Positions 52,392 to 60,802 of a stretch of 64,000 nt of DNA are shown here, piece by piece. The DNA comes from CAVRTJ01 sp964507185. GTDB taxonomy: Bacteria; Acidobacteriota; UBA4820; DSQY01. A program made the translations under genes and the position numbers. The notes beneath the pieces were generated by a model. The model worked only from the letters and a program-made list of their open reading frames with translations. It had not been told where the DNA came from and searched no databases. How positions within the stretch are numbered: the stretch's first letter is position 1; every line of letters begins with the position of its first letter. Location: assembly GCA_964507185.1 (NCBI GenBank), contig CAZDOY010000005.1:1-64000 (forward strand), written 5' to 3'.

Positions 52392-52973
52392 ATGGATCCA
52401 CGGATTCAGGACTACCTTGAAATGCTTTTCAAGTGGAACCGGGCCGTGAACCTCACTGCGTTCACCTCCATCGAAGACGCCTTAAGACATGGCGTGCAGC
52501 CATCGCTGGCGGCCTCCGGTTACCTGCCGCAGGGGGCGCGAGTCGTCGACATCGGAAGCGGGGGCGGATTCCCCGCCATCCCGCTCGCGTTGACGAGACC
52601 GGACCTGTCGTTCGTGCTGGCCGAACCGTCCCGGGCGAAGACCGTGTTTCTGAAGGAAATCGCCTGGAAGTACGGGCTCCCTGTCACCGTAGAAAACAAG
52701 ACGGCCGACGAGCTTCTGGCCCGGGGCGAAGCCTGGGATGCCGCGACGGTCCGCGGGCTGCACCTCAAACGGGGTCTCATTAAGAGAATCCAGCGTGGAC
52801 TCGTCCCGGACGGTGTTCTTCTCGTATGGACCGGGGGCGAACGGCGTTCGGACTATGAAAAATGGCTGGCGAGCGACGGGTGGGAGGTCACGAGCACCCC
52901 GCTCGAAGACGCCTCCAACGTTCTGATCAAAGCCGATGTTCCACGTGGAACATCCCGGTTCCGCCGCCCGTAG
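52392..52973 (+). CDS. rsmG: 16S rRNA (guanine527-N7)-methyltransferase RsmG
   Basis: A 193-residue SAM methyltransferase (GidB): NRAVNLTAFTS at the N-terminus, SAM motif VDIGSGGGFPAIPLAL, then AEPSRAKTVFLKE. Methylates G527 of 16S rRNA. ATG 52392 has AAGGA upstream. The 3' end carries a perfect parS palindrome within codons 182-187. Confidence 0.95.
   Translation: MDPRIQDYLEMLFKWNRAVNLTAFTSIEDALRHGVQPSLAASGYLPQGARVVDIGSGGGFPAIPLALTRPDLSFVLAEPSRAKTVFLKEIAWKYGLPVTVENKTADELLARGEAWDAATVRGLHLKRGLIKRIQRGLVPDGVLLVWTGGERRSDYEKWLASDGWEVTSTPLEDASNVLIKADVPRGTSRFRRP
52937..52952. promoter_or_regulatory. parS: parS centromere site in the 3' end of rsmG
   Basis: TGTTCCACGTGGAACA is a perfect 16-bp palindrome matching the bacterial parS consensus, 150 bp upstream of parA. 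It is the expected loading site for ParB. Confidence 0.88.
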
Positions 52974-53102
52974 AAACCTGGCGGGGCGCCTCACATCTCC
53001 CCGCTCGGCAGACAAGACAGAATAAAACGGCCGTTCGGCCGATACCGCGCACTTTCCGCGATCCCTCTCGGTGTGGTACAAAGGACAGCTTGGAGGTAAA
53101 AC

Positions 53103-53867
53103 GTGGGTCAAGTTATCGCCGTAGCGAACCAGAAGGGCGGGGTGGGCAAGACGACCACCGTCATCAACCTGGGGGCCTCCCTCGCGGCAGCGGAGAAGAA
53201 CGTCCTGCTCGTGGACTTCGACCCCCAGGCCAACTGTACATCGGGACTTGCCATGTCCACAGGGGACGAAAGGGCGGACATATACGGAGTGCTTTCGGGT
53301 TCGGTCAGCGCCGCGGATGCCGTGATCACGTGCGGGTTGCCCCACCTCTACCTTTTGCCGGGGTCCATATCGCTCGCCGGCGCGGAGGTCGAGCTGGCGG
53401 GCTTCGAGAACAGGGAGTACGTTCTCAAGAAAATATTCGAACCGCTGAGGGCGGAATATGACTATATTTTGATTGACTGCCCACCGTCTCTGGGGCTGCT
53501 CACCCTGAACGCTCTTGTTGCGGCCGACAGGGTTCTGATTCCGATTCAGGCTGAGTTTTTCGCCATGCAGGGCGTGACGCTTTTGCTGAGAACGCTCGAG
53601 CGCGTGAGAGAGGCGCTGAATCCGGAGCTGGCCATCGGGGGCGTGTTGATCACAATGGTCGATGAACGTACAAACCTCGGAAAGCAGGTATCCACTGAAG
53701 TACAGCGCTTTTTCGGGCAAAAGGTATTTCACACCGCCATACCCAGGAACGTGCGGCTCGCCGAAGCCCCCTCCTTCGGAAAGCCCGCCATCCTGTACGA
53801 TATTGCCTCCAGGGGCGCCCAGTCGTACCTGCAGATGGCGAGGGAGTTTTTGTGCAATGAGCCCTAA
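53103..53867 (+). CDS. parA: Chromosome-partitioning ATPase ParA (Soj)
   Basis: A 254-residue deviant-Walker ATPase: KGGVGKTTT at about 11-19, VDFDPQAN and LIDCPPSLG. It lacks an N-terminal helix-turn-helix, the chromosomal form. Its DNA-bound gradient moves ParB-parS complexes. GTG 53103 has GGAGG just upstream. The 3' end overlaps parB by 11 bases. Confidence 0.97.
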   Translation: MGQVIAVANQKGGVGKTTTVINLGASLAAAEKNVLLVDFDPQANCTSGLAMSTGDERADIYGVLSGSVSAADAVITCGLPHLYLLPGSISLAGAEVELAGFENREYVLKKIFEPLRAEYDYILIDCPPSLGLLTLNALVAADRVLIPIQAEFFAMQGVTLLLRTLERVREALNPELAIGGVLITMVDERTNLGKQVSTEVQRFFGQKVFHTAIPRNVRLAEAPSFGKPAILYDIASRGAQSYLQMAREFLCNEP

Positions 53868-54702
53868 AAAGGCCTTGGGACGGGGATTGGATGCGCTCAT
53901 GAACGCGCCGGGACCGGAGCCCCGAAGGGTCCTGGAGGTGGAAGTCCACAGGTTGCACCCCAATCCCAGGCAACCCCGGAACCAGTTCGACAACGACCAT
54001 CTGGGCGAGCTTGCACAGTCCATCAAGGAAAACGGCGTGCTTCAGCCGATTCTCGTGCGGCCTCACGATGGCGGCTACGAGATCATAGCTGGAGAGAGAC
54101 GGTGGCGGGCCGCGCAGAAGGCCGGGTTGCAGAGGGTTCCGGTATTGATCAAGGAAGTCGCCGACTCGCAGCTTCTCGAGCTGGCCCTCGTGGAGAACCT
54201 CCAGCGAGAAGACCTGAATCCGGTCGAAGAGGCACGCGCCTACCAGGTCCTGACGGGCGAAATAGGTATGACCCAGGAAGAGGTGGCCGCGAGGGTCGGC
54301 AAGGACAGGACGACGGTGGCCAACATGCTGCGGCTCCTCAGCCTGTCGGAGAAGGCCCTGGAAGCCCTTGAGGCGCAGATCATCAGCGTCGGGCACGCCA
54401 AGGCGATCCTCTCGCGGAGGCGCCGCGAAGAACAGGACAGGCTCCTGACGGCCATCGTCGGAAAGGGCCTCTCCGTCAGGGCTGCGGAAATCTACCAACC
54501 GGGGACAGCCGGCAAGCGAGCGGGCAGGCCCGAGCAGGACCCCGATACGAAAGAGGCTGCGCAGAGCATAGCCCGCCTCGTCGGGTTGCCCGTCGAAATC
54601 AGAAGGAAGAAGTCGGGCGGCGAAATGGCCATCAGGTTCAGCAACGAGCAGGAGCTGCAGCACCTTTTCGAATGGCTGCACGGGGATTCCAGGAGAAGTT
54701 GA
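53857..54702 (+). CDS. parB: Chromosome-partitioning protein ParB (Spo0J)
   Basis: A 281-residue CTP-dependent DNA clamp. N-terminal KKALGRGLDALM (ParA-stimulating), PNPRQPR, the CTP-binding GERRWRAA, then the helix-turn-helix MTQEEVAARVGKDRTTVANMLRLL that reads parS, and a C-terminal dimer domain. ATG 53857 starts within parA. Confidence 0.97.
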   Translation: MSPKKALGRGLDALMNAPGPEPRRVLEVEVHRLHPNPRQPRNQFDNDHLGELAQSIKENGVLQPILVRPHDGGYEIIAGERRWRAAQKAGLQRVPVLIKEVADSQLLELALVENLQREDLNPVEEARAYQVLTGEIGMTQEEVAARVGKDRTTVANMLRLLSLSEKALEALEAQIISVGHAKAILSRRRREEQDRLLTAIVGKGLSVRAAEIYQPGTAGKRAGRPEQDPDTKEAAQSIARLVGLPVEIRRKKSGGEMAIRFSNEQELQHLFEWLHGDSRRS

Positions 54703-54704
54703 CG

Positions 54705-55142
54705 ATGGGAAAGAAACCGGTTGAAATCGGACAGATCGGCGGCATGCTCGGAGACGGCGTAGTCATGGAAGGGACCCTCACCTTCAGCCAGACATTCCGG
54801 GTGGACGGGGAATTCAAGGGAAAGGTCCTGCGCTCGGACCGCCTCGTGGTGGGCGAAAAGGGCAAGGTGAACGGCGAGATCGAGGTGAACAGTCTGGTCG
54901 TTTACGGCCGTGTCGACGGCCAGGTAAAGGTCAAGGGTTCGGTCGAAGTCCACCCCAAGGGACGGATCGTGGGGGAACTCGAAATGTCTTCACCCAACCT
55001 GTCGGTCATGGAAGGCGGCTTCCTCGAAGGGACGCTCAAAATGAGTGGCGCGGCCCAGCCGGGAGACGGTAAGCAGTCCGTCAAGCCAGGCAATTCCGGG
55101 GGTCAGCCGGGGCAGAATGACAAGCAGGGCGGAAAGTCATGA
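54705..55142 (+). CDS. bacM: Bactofilin (polymer-forming cytoskeletal protein)
   Basis: A 145-residue bactofilin (DUF583): repeated short beta strands (VVMEGTLTF, FRVDGEFKG, GKVNGEIEV, GRVDGQVKV, GRIVGELEM) forming a beta-helix that polymerises without nucleotide. Flanking tails are disordered and the C-terminal one is Gly/Gln/Lys-rich. ParAB-bactofilin linkage is known from Myxococcus, where bactofilins scaffold the ParABS machinery. The symbol is by analogy. Confidence 0.92.
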   Translation: MGKKPVEIGQIGGMLGDGVVMEGTLTFSQTFRVDGEFKGKVLRSDRLVVGEKGKVNGEIEVNSLVVYGRVDGQVKVKGSVEVHPKGRIVGELEMSSPNLSVMEGGFLEGTLKMSGAAQPGDGKQSVKPGNSGGQPGQNDKQGGKS

Positions 55143-56428
55143 TCAGGGCCTCCGCACCGTCCCGCGCGAAGTCCGAGATCACTTACCGCAAGAGAAGAGA
55201 CGCGGCCGCTCGCAGGCTCCTCAAGGATGCGTCAGGACGCAGGGGCATCGCCCTCTTTTTCTCGGGCAGCGAGACGGGTCTGGACAGGTTCGAGCCCGAT
55301 CCCTCGTTCTACTACCTGACAGGCATCGACGGCCCAGACGCCGTGCTTCTCTTTCTCCTCACCGGCGACAAAGCGCAGGAGATGCTGCTCTTGAGGCCGT
55401 CGGATCCGGGCCAGGAAAGGTGGACCGGCAAGGTCCTGGCGGCGGGCGGCCAGACTCCATCGGCAGAGCCGGACGCCGCCAGGCGGAGGGCGATGCGTGA
55501 AACGGGCGCCCGGAACATCGCTACGTCGTACGAGCTCGACGCCGCGCTCGTTCGCCCGCTGCGGGACGCGGAGCTGGTCTATCTGGACTTTCCCGTCGAA
55601 GGCCTGGGCGCCCCCATCGGTACCGTGCACGGCTTCTACGAAAGACTGAAGAGCCGGTGTCCTCATCTGGAGGTGAGGCACGGCGGACGAATCGTCGCCG
55701 AGCTACGCCGGATAAAGGGGCCGGAAGAGCTTGCGCTCATGGATGCCGCCATGGCCATCACGGACGAGGCCCACGCCGCCATCCTCAGGCACCTCGCTCC
55801 GGGTATGTACGAATATGAGGTGCAAGCCATCCTGGAGTACGTATTCCGGGCTTCCGGCGCAGAATCGTGCGCGTTCCCTTCCATTATAGGATCGGGACCG
55901 AACAGCTGCGTCCTGCACTATTCAAAGAACGACAGGCGAATGGGTGAAGGCGACCTCGTGGTCTGCGACATAGGCTGCCGGAAGGACTACTACTGCGCGG
56001 ACATTACGAGAACGCTGCCCGTATCGGGCCGGTTCACCCGACGCCAGGCCAAGGTTTACGAAACGGTACTGGCGGCGCACGACGCCGCAGTCGCCGCAGC
56101 GCGCCCCGGCGTGCAGGTCAAGGACGTCCACAAGGCCGCATACGATTATATAAAACAAGCCGGTTTTGAGAAGTACTTCTTCCATGGAACCAGCCATTAT
56201 CTAGGTATCGAGGCGCACGACGTCGGCTCATACGACCCTCCCCTGGAACCCGGCGTGGTCATCACCGTGGAGCCGGGCATCTACATCGCCTCGGAGAACA
56301 TCGGCGTGCGCATCGAGGACGATGTGGTCATTACGGAAGACGGGGCCCGGCTCATGACGCACGCTCCCAGAACCGTGGCCGATATCGAAAAGGCAATGTC
56401 TACAAAACGTAAACAGATAGTAATATAA
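55139..56428 (+). CDS. pepP: Xaa-Pro aminopeptidase (M24B metallopeptidase)
   Basis: A 429-residue aminopeptidase P. N-terminal creatinase-like domain (about 1-170), then the pita-bread catalytic domain. The two-metal ligands are visible in CDIGC, CADITRT, GTSHYLG, VEPGIY and IEDDVV. It removes N-terminal residues before proline. ATG 55139 overlaps the bactofilin stop. It is the last gene of the plus-strand run; convergent glmS ends 52 bp away. Confidence 0.92.
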   Translation: MIRASAPSRAKSEITYRKRRDAAARRLLKDASGRRGIALFFSGSETGLDRFEPDPSFYYLTGIDGPDAVLLFLLTGDKAQEMLLLRPSDPGQERWTGKVLAAGGQTPSAEPDAARRRAMRETGARNIATSYELDAALVRPLRDAELVYLDFPVEGLGAPIGTVHGFYERLKSRCPHLEVRHGGRIVAELRRIKGPEELALMDAAMAITDEAHAAILRHLAPGMYEYEVQAILEYVFRASGAESCAFPSIIGSGPNSCVLHYSKNDRRMGEGDLVVCDIGCRKDYYCADITRTLPVSGRFTRRQAKVYETVLAAHDAAVAAARPGVQVKDVHKAAYDYIKQAGFEKYFFHGTSHYLGIEAHDVGSYDPPLEPGVVITVEPGIYIASENIGVRIEDDVVITEDGARLMTHAPRTVADIEKAMSTKRKQIVI

Positions 56429-56480
56429 AAGCTGTTTTGCGTGTTGACCGCCGGCCTGTACGAGCCTCCTCCGAGCCGCC

Positions 56481-58307
56481 CTACTCCACGGTGACGCTCT
56501 TGGCCAGATTGCGGGGCTGGTCCACGTCTGCGCCCCGCTTCACGGCGATGTGGTAGGCGAGCAACTGCAGCGGAACGACCGTCAGCACGGGCATGAGCAT
56601 GGGGTCGCAGGCAGGAATGAGGAACACCTCATCCGCCACCTCTCGGATCTTCTCGTCCTCCGCGTTGCAAACCGCGAGAACCCTTCCGTCCCTCGCCTTG
56701 ACCTCTTCCAGGTTGGAAACGAGCTTTTCGTAAACGGCGTCCTTCGGGGCAACGGCCACGACCGGCAGATTTTCGTCGATCAGGGCGATCGGACCGTGCT
56801 TCATTTCACCGGAGGGGTATCCCTCGGCGTGGATGTAGGAGATCTCCTTGAGCTTCAAGGCGCCTTCGAGCGCGATCGGGTACTGAATGCCCCGCCCGAG
56901 ATACAGGAAGTCCCGGAAGCGGCTGTACCTCCTTGCCACGTCCTCGATCTGGTCCTCGATCTGCAGGACCTGTTCCACGAGGCCCGAAACGTTGGTCAGT
57001 GCCTGCAGGGCCGCTGCCATCGTCTCTGCGGGCAGGGAATTGCGCACCTGCCCCAGGTAAAGAGCGAGAATATTGAGCGCAACGAGCTGGGTCGTGAAGG
57101 CCTTGGTCGAAGCCACGCTTATTTCGGGGCCGGCGTGGGTATAAAGGGTCCCCTCCGCTTCCCGCGTGATCATGCTCCCTACCACGTTGCATATCGCCAT
57201 GGTATGGGCGCCCCTGGCCTTTGCCTCCCGAAGTGCGGCGATCGTATCGGCGGTCTCTCCCGATTGGGTCACGAAGATGCACAGTGTGCTGTCGTCCACC
57301 ATCGGGTCGCGATACCGGAATTCGGATCCGTAATCCACTTCGGCGTGTACCTTGGCGATGTTCTCGATCATGTAGCGACCGCACAGGGTGGCATGCCACG
57401 AGGTGCCGCAGGCCACCAGAACAACCCGCGAGATGTCCTGCAGGACGTCCGGCGACACCTCCAGTTCTTCGAGAAAGACCTGGTTCCGGTCCAGGGAAAT
57501 CCGCCCCATGAGCGTATCCGCGATGGCCCTGGGCTGCTCGTATATCTCCTTCTGCATGAAATGTTTGAACCCGGCCTTCTCAGCTTGAATGGGATCCCAC
57601 GTGATGCGGGTGGGGTTCTTGGTTCTCGAAACACCCTGAAAGTCCGTAAAGCGTATGTTTTCGCTGGTCACGACGGCGATTTCCCCGTCGTCCAGAAAAA
57701 TCATGTCCCGCGTGTGGCTCAAGATGGCGGGAATGTCGCTGGCGACGAAGTTCTCGCCCCGCCCCAGGCCGACGACCAAGGGGGGGCCCATCCGTGCGAC
57801 CACTATGCGATCGGGATCCCGGGTGCTCGCCGCCGCGAGGGCGAAAATGCCATGCAATCTGACGGCTACGGCCTGCATGGCAGATTCGAGGTCATCCCCT
57901 TGGTCCTCCAGGAGGTGGGCGACGATCTCCGTATCCGTCTCGGTGCGGAACGTGTGGCCCTTTGCCAGCAACTCTTCCTTGAGCGCGAGGTAGTTTTCTA
58001 TGATGCCGTTGTGGACCACCACGACGCTGCCCGTGCAGTCGGTGTGCGGGTGGGCGTTCTCCTCGGTGGGCCGTCCGTGCGTCGCCCAGCGGGTGTGCCC
58101 CAAACCGTAGCTTCCCGACAGGGGATGAAGCCTCAGCTTCTCCTCGAGGTTCAGGATCTTGCCGGCCGCCCGCTCGCTCTCCATCCCGGCGTGATCGAAA
58201 ACGGCTATCCCGGCGGAGTCATACCCGCGGTATTCGAGGCGTTTGAGGCCGTCCATGAGGATGGGAACGGGGTCCTTGGGACCGATGTAACCAACGATTC
58301 CACACAT
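56481..58307 (-). CDS. glmS: Glutamine-fructose-6-phosphate aminotransferase (isomerizing)
   Basis: A 608-residue enzyme making glucosamine 6-phosphate, the entry to UDP-GlcNAc. N-terminal nucleophile Cys in MCGIVGYIG, HTRWATHG and HNGIIEN in the glutaminase domain; two SIS domains with TQSGETADT and EGALKLKEISYIHAEGYPSGEMKHGPIAL. The ATG has GGGAGG upstream. No glmS ribozyme is recognisable in the 80 bp before it. It lies directly downstream of glmU. Confidence 0.97.
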   Translation of the reverse strand: MCGIVGYIGPKDPVPILMDGLKRLEYRGYDSAGIAVFDHAGMESERAAGKILNLEEKLRLHPLSGSYGLGHTRWATHGRPTEENAHPHTDCTGSVVVVHNGIIENYLALKEELLAKGHTFRTETDTEIVAHLLEDQGDDLESAMQAVAVRLHGIFALAAASTRDPDRIVVARMGPPLVVGLGRGENFVASDIPAILSHTRDMIFLDDGEIAVVTSENIRFTDFQGVSRTKNPTRITWDPIQAEKAGFKHFMQKEIYEQPRAIADTLMGRISLDRNQVFLEELEVSPDVLQDISRVVLVACGTSWHATLCGRYMIENIAKVHAEVDYGSEFRYRDPMVDDSTLCIFVTQSGETADTIAALREAKARGAHTMAICNVVGSMITREAEGTLYTHAGPEISVASTKAFTTQLVALNILALYLGQVRNSLPAETMAAALQALTNVSGLVEQVLQIEDQIEDVARRYSRFRDFLYLGRGIQYPIALEGALKLKEISYIHAEGYPSGEMKHGPIALIDENLPVVAVAPKDAVYEKLVSNLEEVKARDGRVLAVCNAEDEKIREVADEVFLIPACDPMLMPVLTVVPLQLLAYHIAVKRGADVDQPRNLAKSVTVE

Positions 58308-58387
58308 GTCAGCCTCCCACACCCATTTTAGGCGAGGACACAAGAGAATGCGAACGTGCCCGGCGGGGCGGGGCCGCCAACCGGTGG

Positions 58388-59776
58388 TTAGTCCTTTTTC
58401 GGCGGGGCTTTCTTGCGTGAGGCCCAACCCCGGATGTTCTTCTGGGGCGCTCGGGAAACGGCGAGGGATTCGGCCGGCACATCCTTCGTGATGGTCGTCC
58501 CAGCCCCGATGTAGGCCCCGTCTCCCACCGTGACCGGGGCGACCAGTTGCGTGTCGCTGCCCACGAAAACGCGCTCGCCCAGGACCGTCCTGTGCTTGTT
58601 GACCCCGTCGTAGTTGCAGGTAATGGTCCCTGCACCGATGTTGGAGCCGGGCCCAACGGCGGCGTCGCCCAGGTAGGAAAGGTGGTTCGCCTTCACGCCC
58701 CGGCCTAGGACCGCCTTCTTGGTCTCCACGAAATTGCCGAGGTGGACGGAAGGCCCAAGGTCGGTGCCCTCGCGGGTGCGCGAAAAGGGGCCGATGATGC
58801 AGCCCGGCCCCGTCACGGTCTTCTCGAGAACGCAGTTTTCCTTGATCAGGGTCTCGTCGCCGACGACGCAGTCCGTCAGGGAAGAAAAGCTGCGGACTTC
58901 TACGCCCCGGCCGAGCGCAGTGTTCCCGCACAGCTTGACGAAGGGGTGCAGCACGACACCCAGGCCGAGGCTGACGCCGCTTTCGATCCAGGCGGTGTCA
59001 GGATCCATGACCGTCGTGCCCAGGGCCATCCAGCTTTCGATAATGCGGTGACGAAGGGCGCGGGTCGCCCTGGCCAGCTCCGCCTGCGTATTGATTCCCA
59101 GCCACGGTTCGGGATCCGCCGCGTCGAAGGTGAGAAAGGCCAAGTTTTCTTTGTAAAGCAACGCCACCAGGTCCGTGAGGTAGTACTCGTTCTGCGCGTT
59201 GGCGCGCCCCAGGCCCTGCAGGTGGTCGAGGACGTCCGGAACCTTGAGAAAATACACCCCCGAATTGACCTCCCGCACGGAGCGTTCGGCCGGACCGGCG
59301 TCCTTCTCTTCCACGATCCTGCACAGGGTTCCCCCCTCGTCCCGGACGAGACGCCCGTACCCCGAAGGGTCGGGAAGGCGGACGCCGACCAGGGCGGCCG
59401 GGGCCCCGGACGTGCCGAATGCGTCCCAGAAACGCGCCAGATCGTCGACGGGCAGGAGCGGAACGTCACCCGCCACGAGCAGCACCTCGGCGGGTCCTTC
59501 GGCTTCGAGCACGTCGCGGCAGCACATCAACGCATGGCCCGTTCCGAGCTGGGGGCTCTGCACCACGGCCCGGGCCCCGAAGGGGACGAGCAGGGGCTCA
59601 ACGGCTTCCCGCTGGTGGCCGACGACCACGAGGATGCGAGACGCCTCCAATCCCCGCAGGGATTCAAGGACGTGCGTAAGAACCGGCCTCCCGAGAAGGG
59701 GGTGAAGGACCTTGGCGAGGGGCGACTTCATGCGGGTGCCCTGGCCGGCGGCCAGGACGACTATCAGGCGTTTCAT
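58388..59776 (-). CDS. glmU: Bifunctional UDP-GlcNAc pyrophosphorylase / glucosamine-1-phosphate acetyltransferase
   Basis: A 462-residue enzyme. The N-terminal uridylyltransferase starts LAAGQGTRMKS; the C-terminal left-handed beta-helix has NHLSYLGDAAVG (catalytic His) and NIGAGTITCNYDG. It makes UDP-GlcNAc for peptidoglycan and LPS. The ATG overlaps the yvcK stop (ATGA), so translation is coupled. Confidence 0.96.
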   Translation of the reverse strand: MKRLIVVLAAGQGTRMKSPLAKVLHPLLGRPVLTHVLESLRGLEASRILVVVGHQREAVEPLLVPFGARAVVQSPQLGTGHALMCCRDVLEAEGPAEVLLVAGDVPLLPVDDLARFWDAFGTSGAPAALVGVRLPDPSGYGRLVRDEGGTLCRIVEEKDAGPAERSVREVNSGVYFLKVPDVLDHLQGLGRANAQNEYYLTDLVALLYKENLAFLTFDAADPEPWLGINTQAELARATRALRHRIIESWMALGTTVMDPDTAWIESGVSLGLGVVLHPFVKLCGNTALGRGVEVRSFSSLTDCVVGDETLIKENCVLEKTVTGPGCIIGPFSRTREGTDLGPSVHLGNFVETKKAVLGRGVKANHLSYLGDAAVGPGSNIGAGTITCNYDGVNKHRTVLGERVFVGSDTQLVAPVTVGDGAYIGAGTTITKDVPAESLAVSRAPQKNIRGWASRKKAPPKKD

Positions 59777-60750
59777 GCAACCTCCAAGGCTGATTGGAAA
59801 AGGCCGAACACGGCGCGCCTGAGCTTGGCCGGGTCGTGACGGGCATAGAGGTCTGTCTGCAGGAGATCCGTGTGGATGAGCCGGCATCCGGATGCGGCAA
59901 GGCGCTCGTCGTCCACGCGCACGGGTTCGGCGTTGAAGCGCTCGTAGCTTTTCAGCAGTGCGGCGGGAAAGGGTGCCGAATTGCAGAGAATGGCGTCCAT
60001 CGACAGGCCGGGCACGTGACTCCGCAGTGCGTCGAGGTGCATCGAAGCGGTGAAGCCGTCCGTCTCCCCAGGCTGGGTGGTGAGATTGCAGACGTAAACC
60101 TTGAAGGCCCTGGATTCGGTCAAGGTCCGGGCCAGCTCGGGCACGAGAAGGTGCGGGAGAATGGACGTGAAAAGCGAACCCGGTCCCATAAGAACCAGAT
60201 CGGCTTCTGCAAGCGCATCGCAGGCCTCCGGGAGGGCGCGGCACCCGTCGGGATCCAGGTGAAGTCGCTGGATGGGGTAGCCGGACCGGGTGATGGCGGC
60301 CTCGCCCCGGACCATGGATCCGTCGGTCAGCTCGGCGACGAGTTGCACATTGTCGGTCGTGGAAGGAAAGATCCGGCCCTTGATGGCCAGGATGTCGTGC
60401 ATGTTCTTGACCGCCGAGGCGAAATCTCCCGTAATCTCGGCCAGGCCGGCAATGAGCAGGTTGCCCAGAGAGTGGCCCTTCAGTTCCCCCTGCCTGAAGC
60501 GGTACTGAAGGAGCGCCTTGAGCATCTCGGGGGCTTCCGAGAGTGCCGCCAGGCAGTTTCTTATGTCGCCCGGGGGCAGCGTTCCGAGATCCCGCCTGAG
60601 CCTCCCGGAGGAGCCGCCGTCATCCATTACGGTGACGATGGCGGTGAGGCCGAAAGAGTCCTTTCCATCGCCGGAGGGCTTTATCGCTTCGAGCAGGGCC
60701 GGCAGCCCCGTTCCTCCTCCTATGGCGACAACGTGTTTGAGCGGTGGCAC
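59773..60750 (-). CDS. yvcK: YvcK/CofD-like gluconeogenesis factor (UDP-GlcNAc-binding)
   Basis: A 325-residue CofD-like protein: VVAIGGGTGLP at the N-terminus, VTVMDDGGSSGRLR, PPGDIRNCLAAL, SLGNLL and MGPGSLFTSILPHLL. YvcK binds UDP-sugars and supports growth on gluconeogenic carbon and cell shape; its place next to glmU fits that. GTG 60750 is chosen for AGAGGA six bases upstream. An in-frame start at 60831 would add 27 basic residues and overlap hutI. Confidence 0.9.
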   Translation of the reverse strand: MPPLKHVVAIGGGTGLPALLEAIKPSGDGKDSFGLTAIVTVMDDGGSSGRLRRDLGTLPPGDIRNCLAALSEAPEMLKALLQYRFRQGELKGHSLGNLLIAGLAEITGDFASAVKNMHDILAIKGRIFPSTTDNVQLVAELTDGSMVRGEAAITRSGYPIQRLHLDPDGCRALPEACDALAEADLVLMGPGSLFTSILPHLLVPELARTLTESRAFKVYVCNLTTQPGETDGFTASMHLDALRSHVPGLSMDAILCNSAPFPAALLKSYERFNAEPVRVDDERLAASGCRLIHTDLLQTDLYARHDPAKLRRAVFGLFQSALEVA

Positions 60751-60802
60751 CTTATTTCCTCTCTTCTTCACCTTGTTTCCGCCCCGCCGGGGGTTCTCCC
60801 GA

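Noticed and set aside
58308..58387. glmS ribozyme
   Set aside because: The 80-bp gap is too short for the full ribozyme, and no core sequence is recognised.
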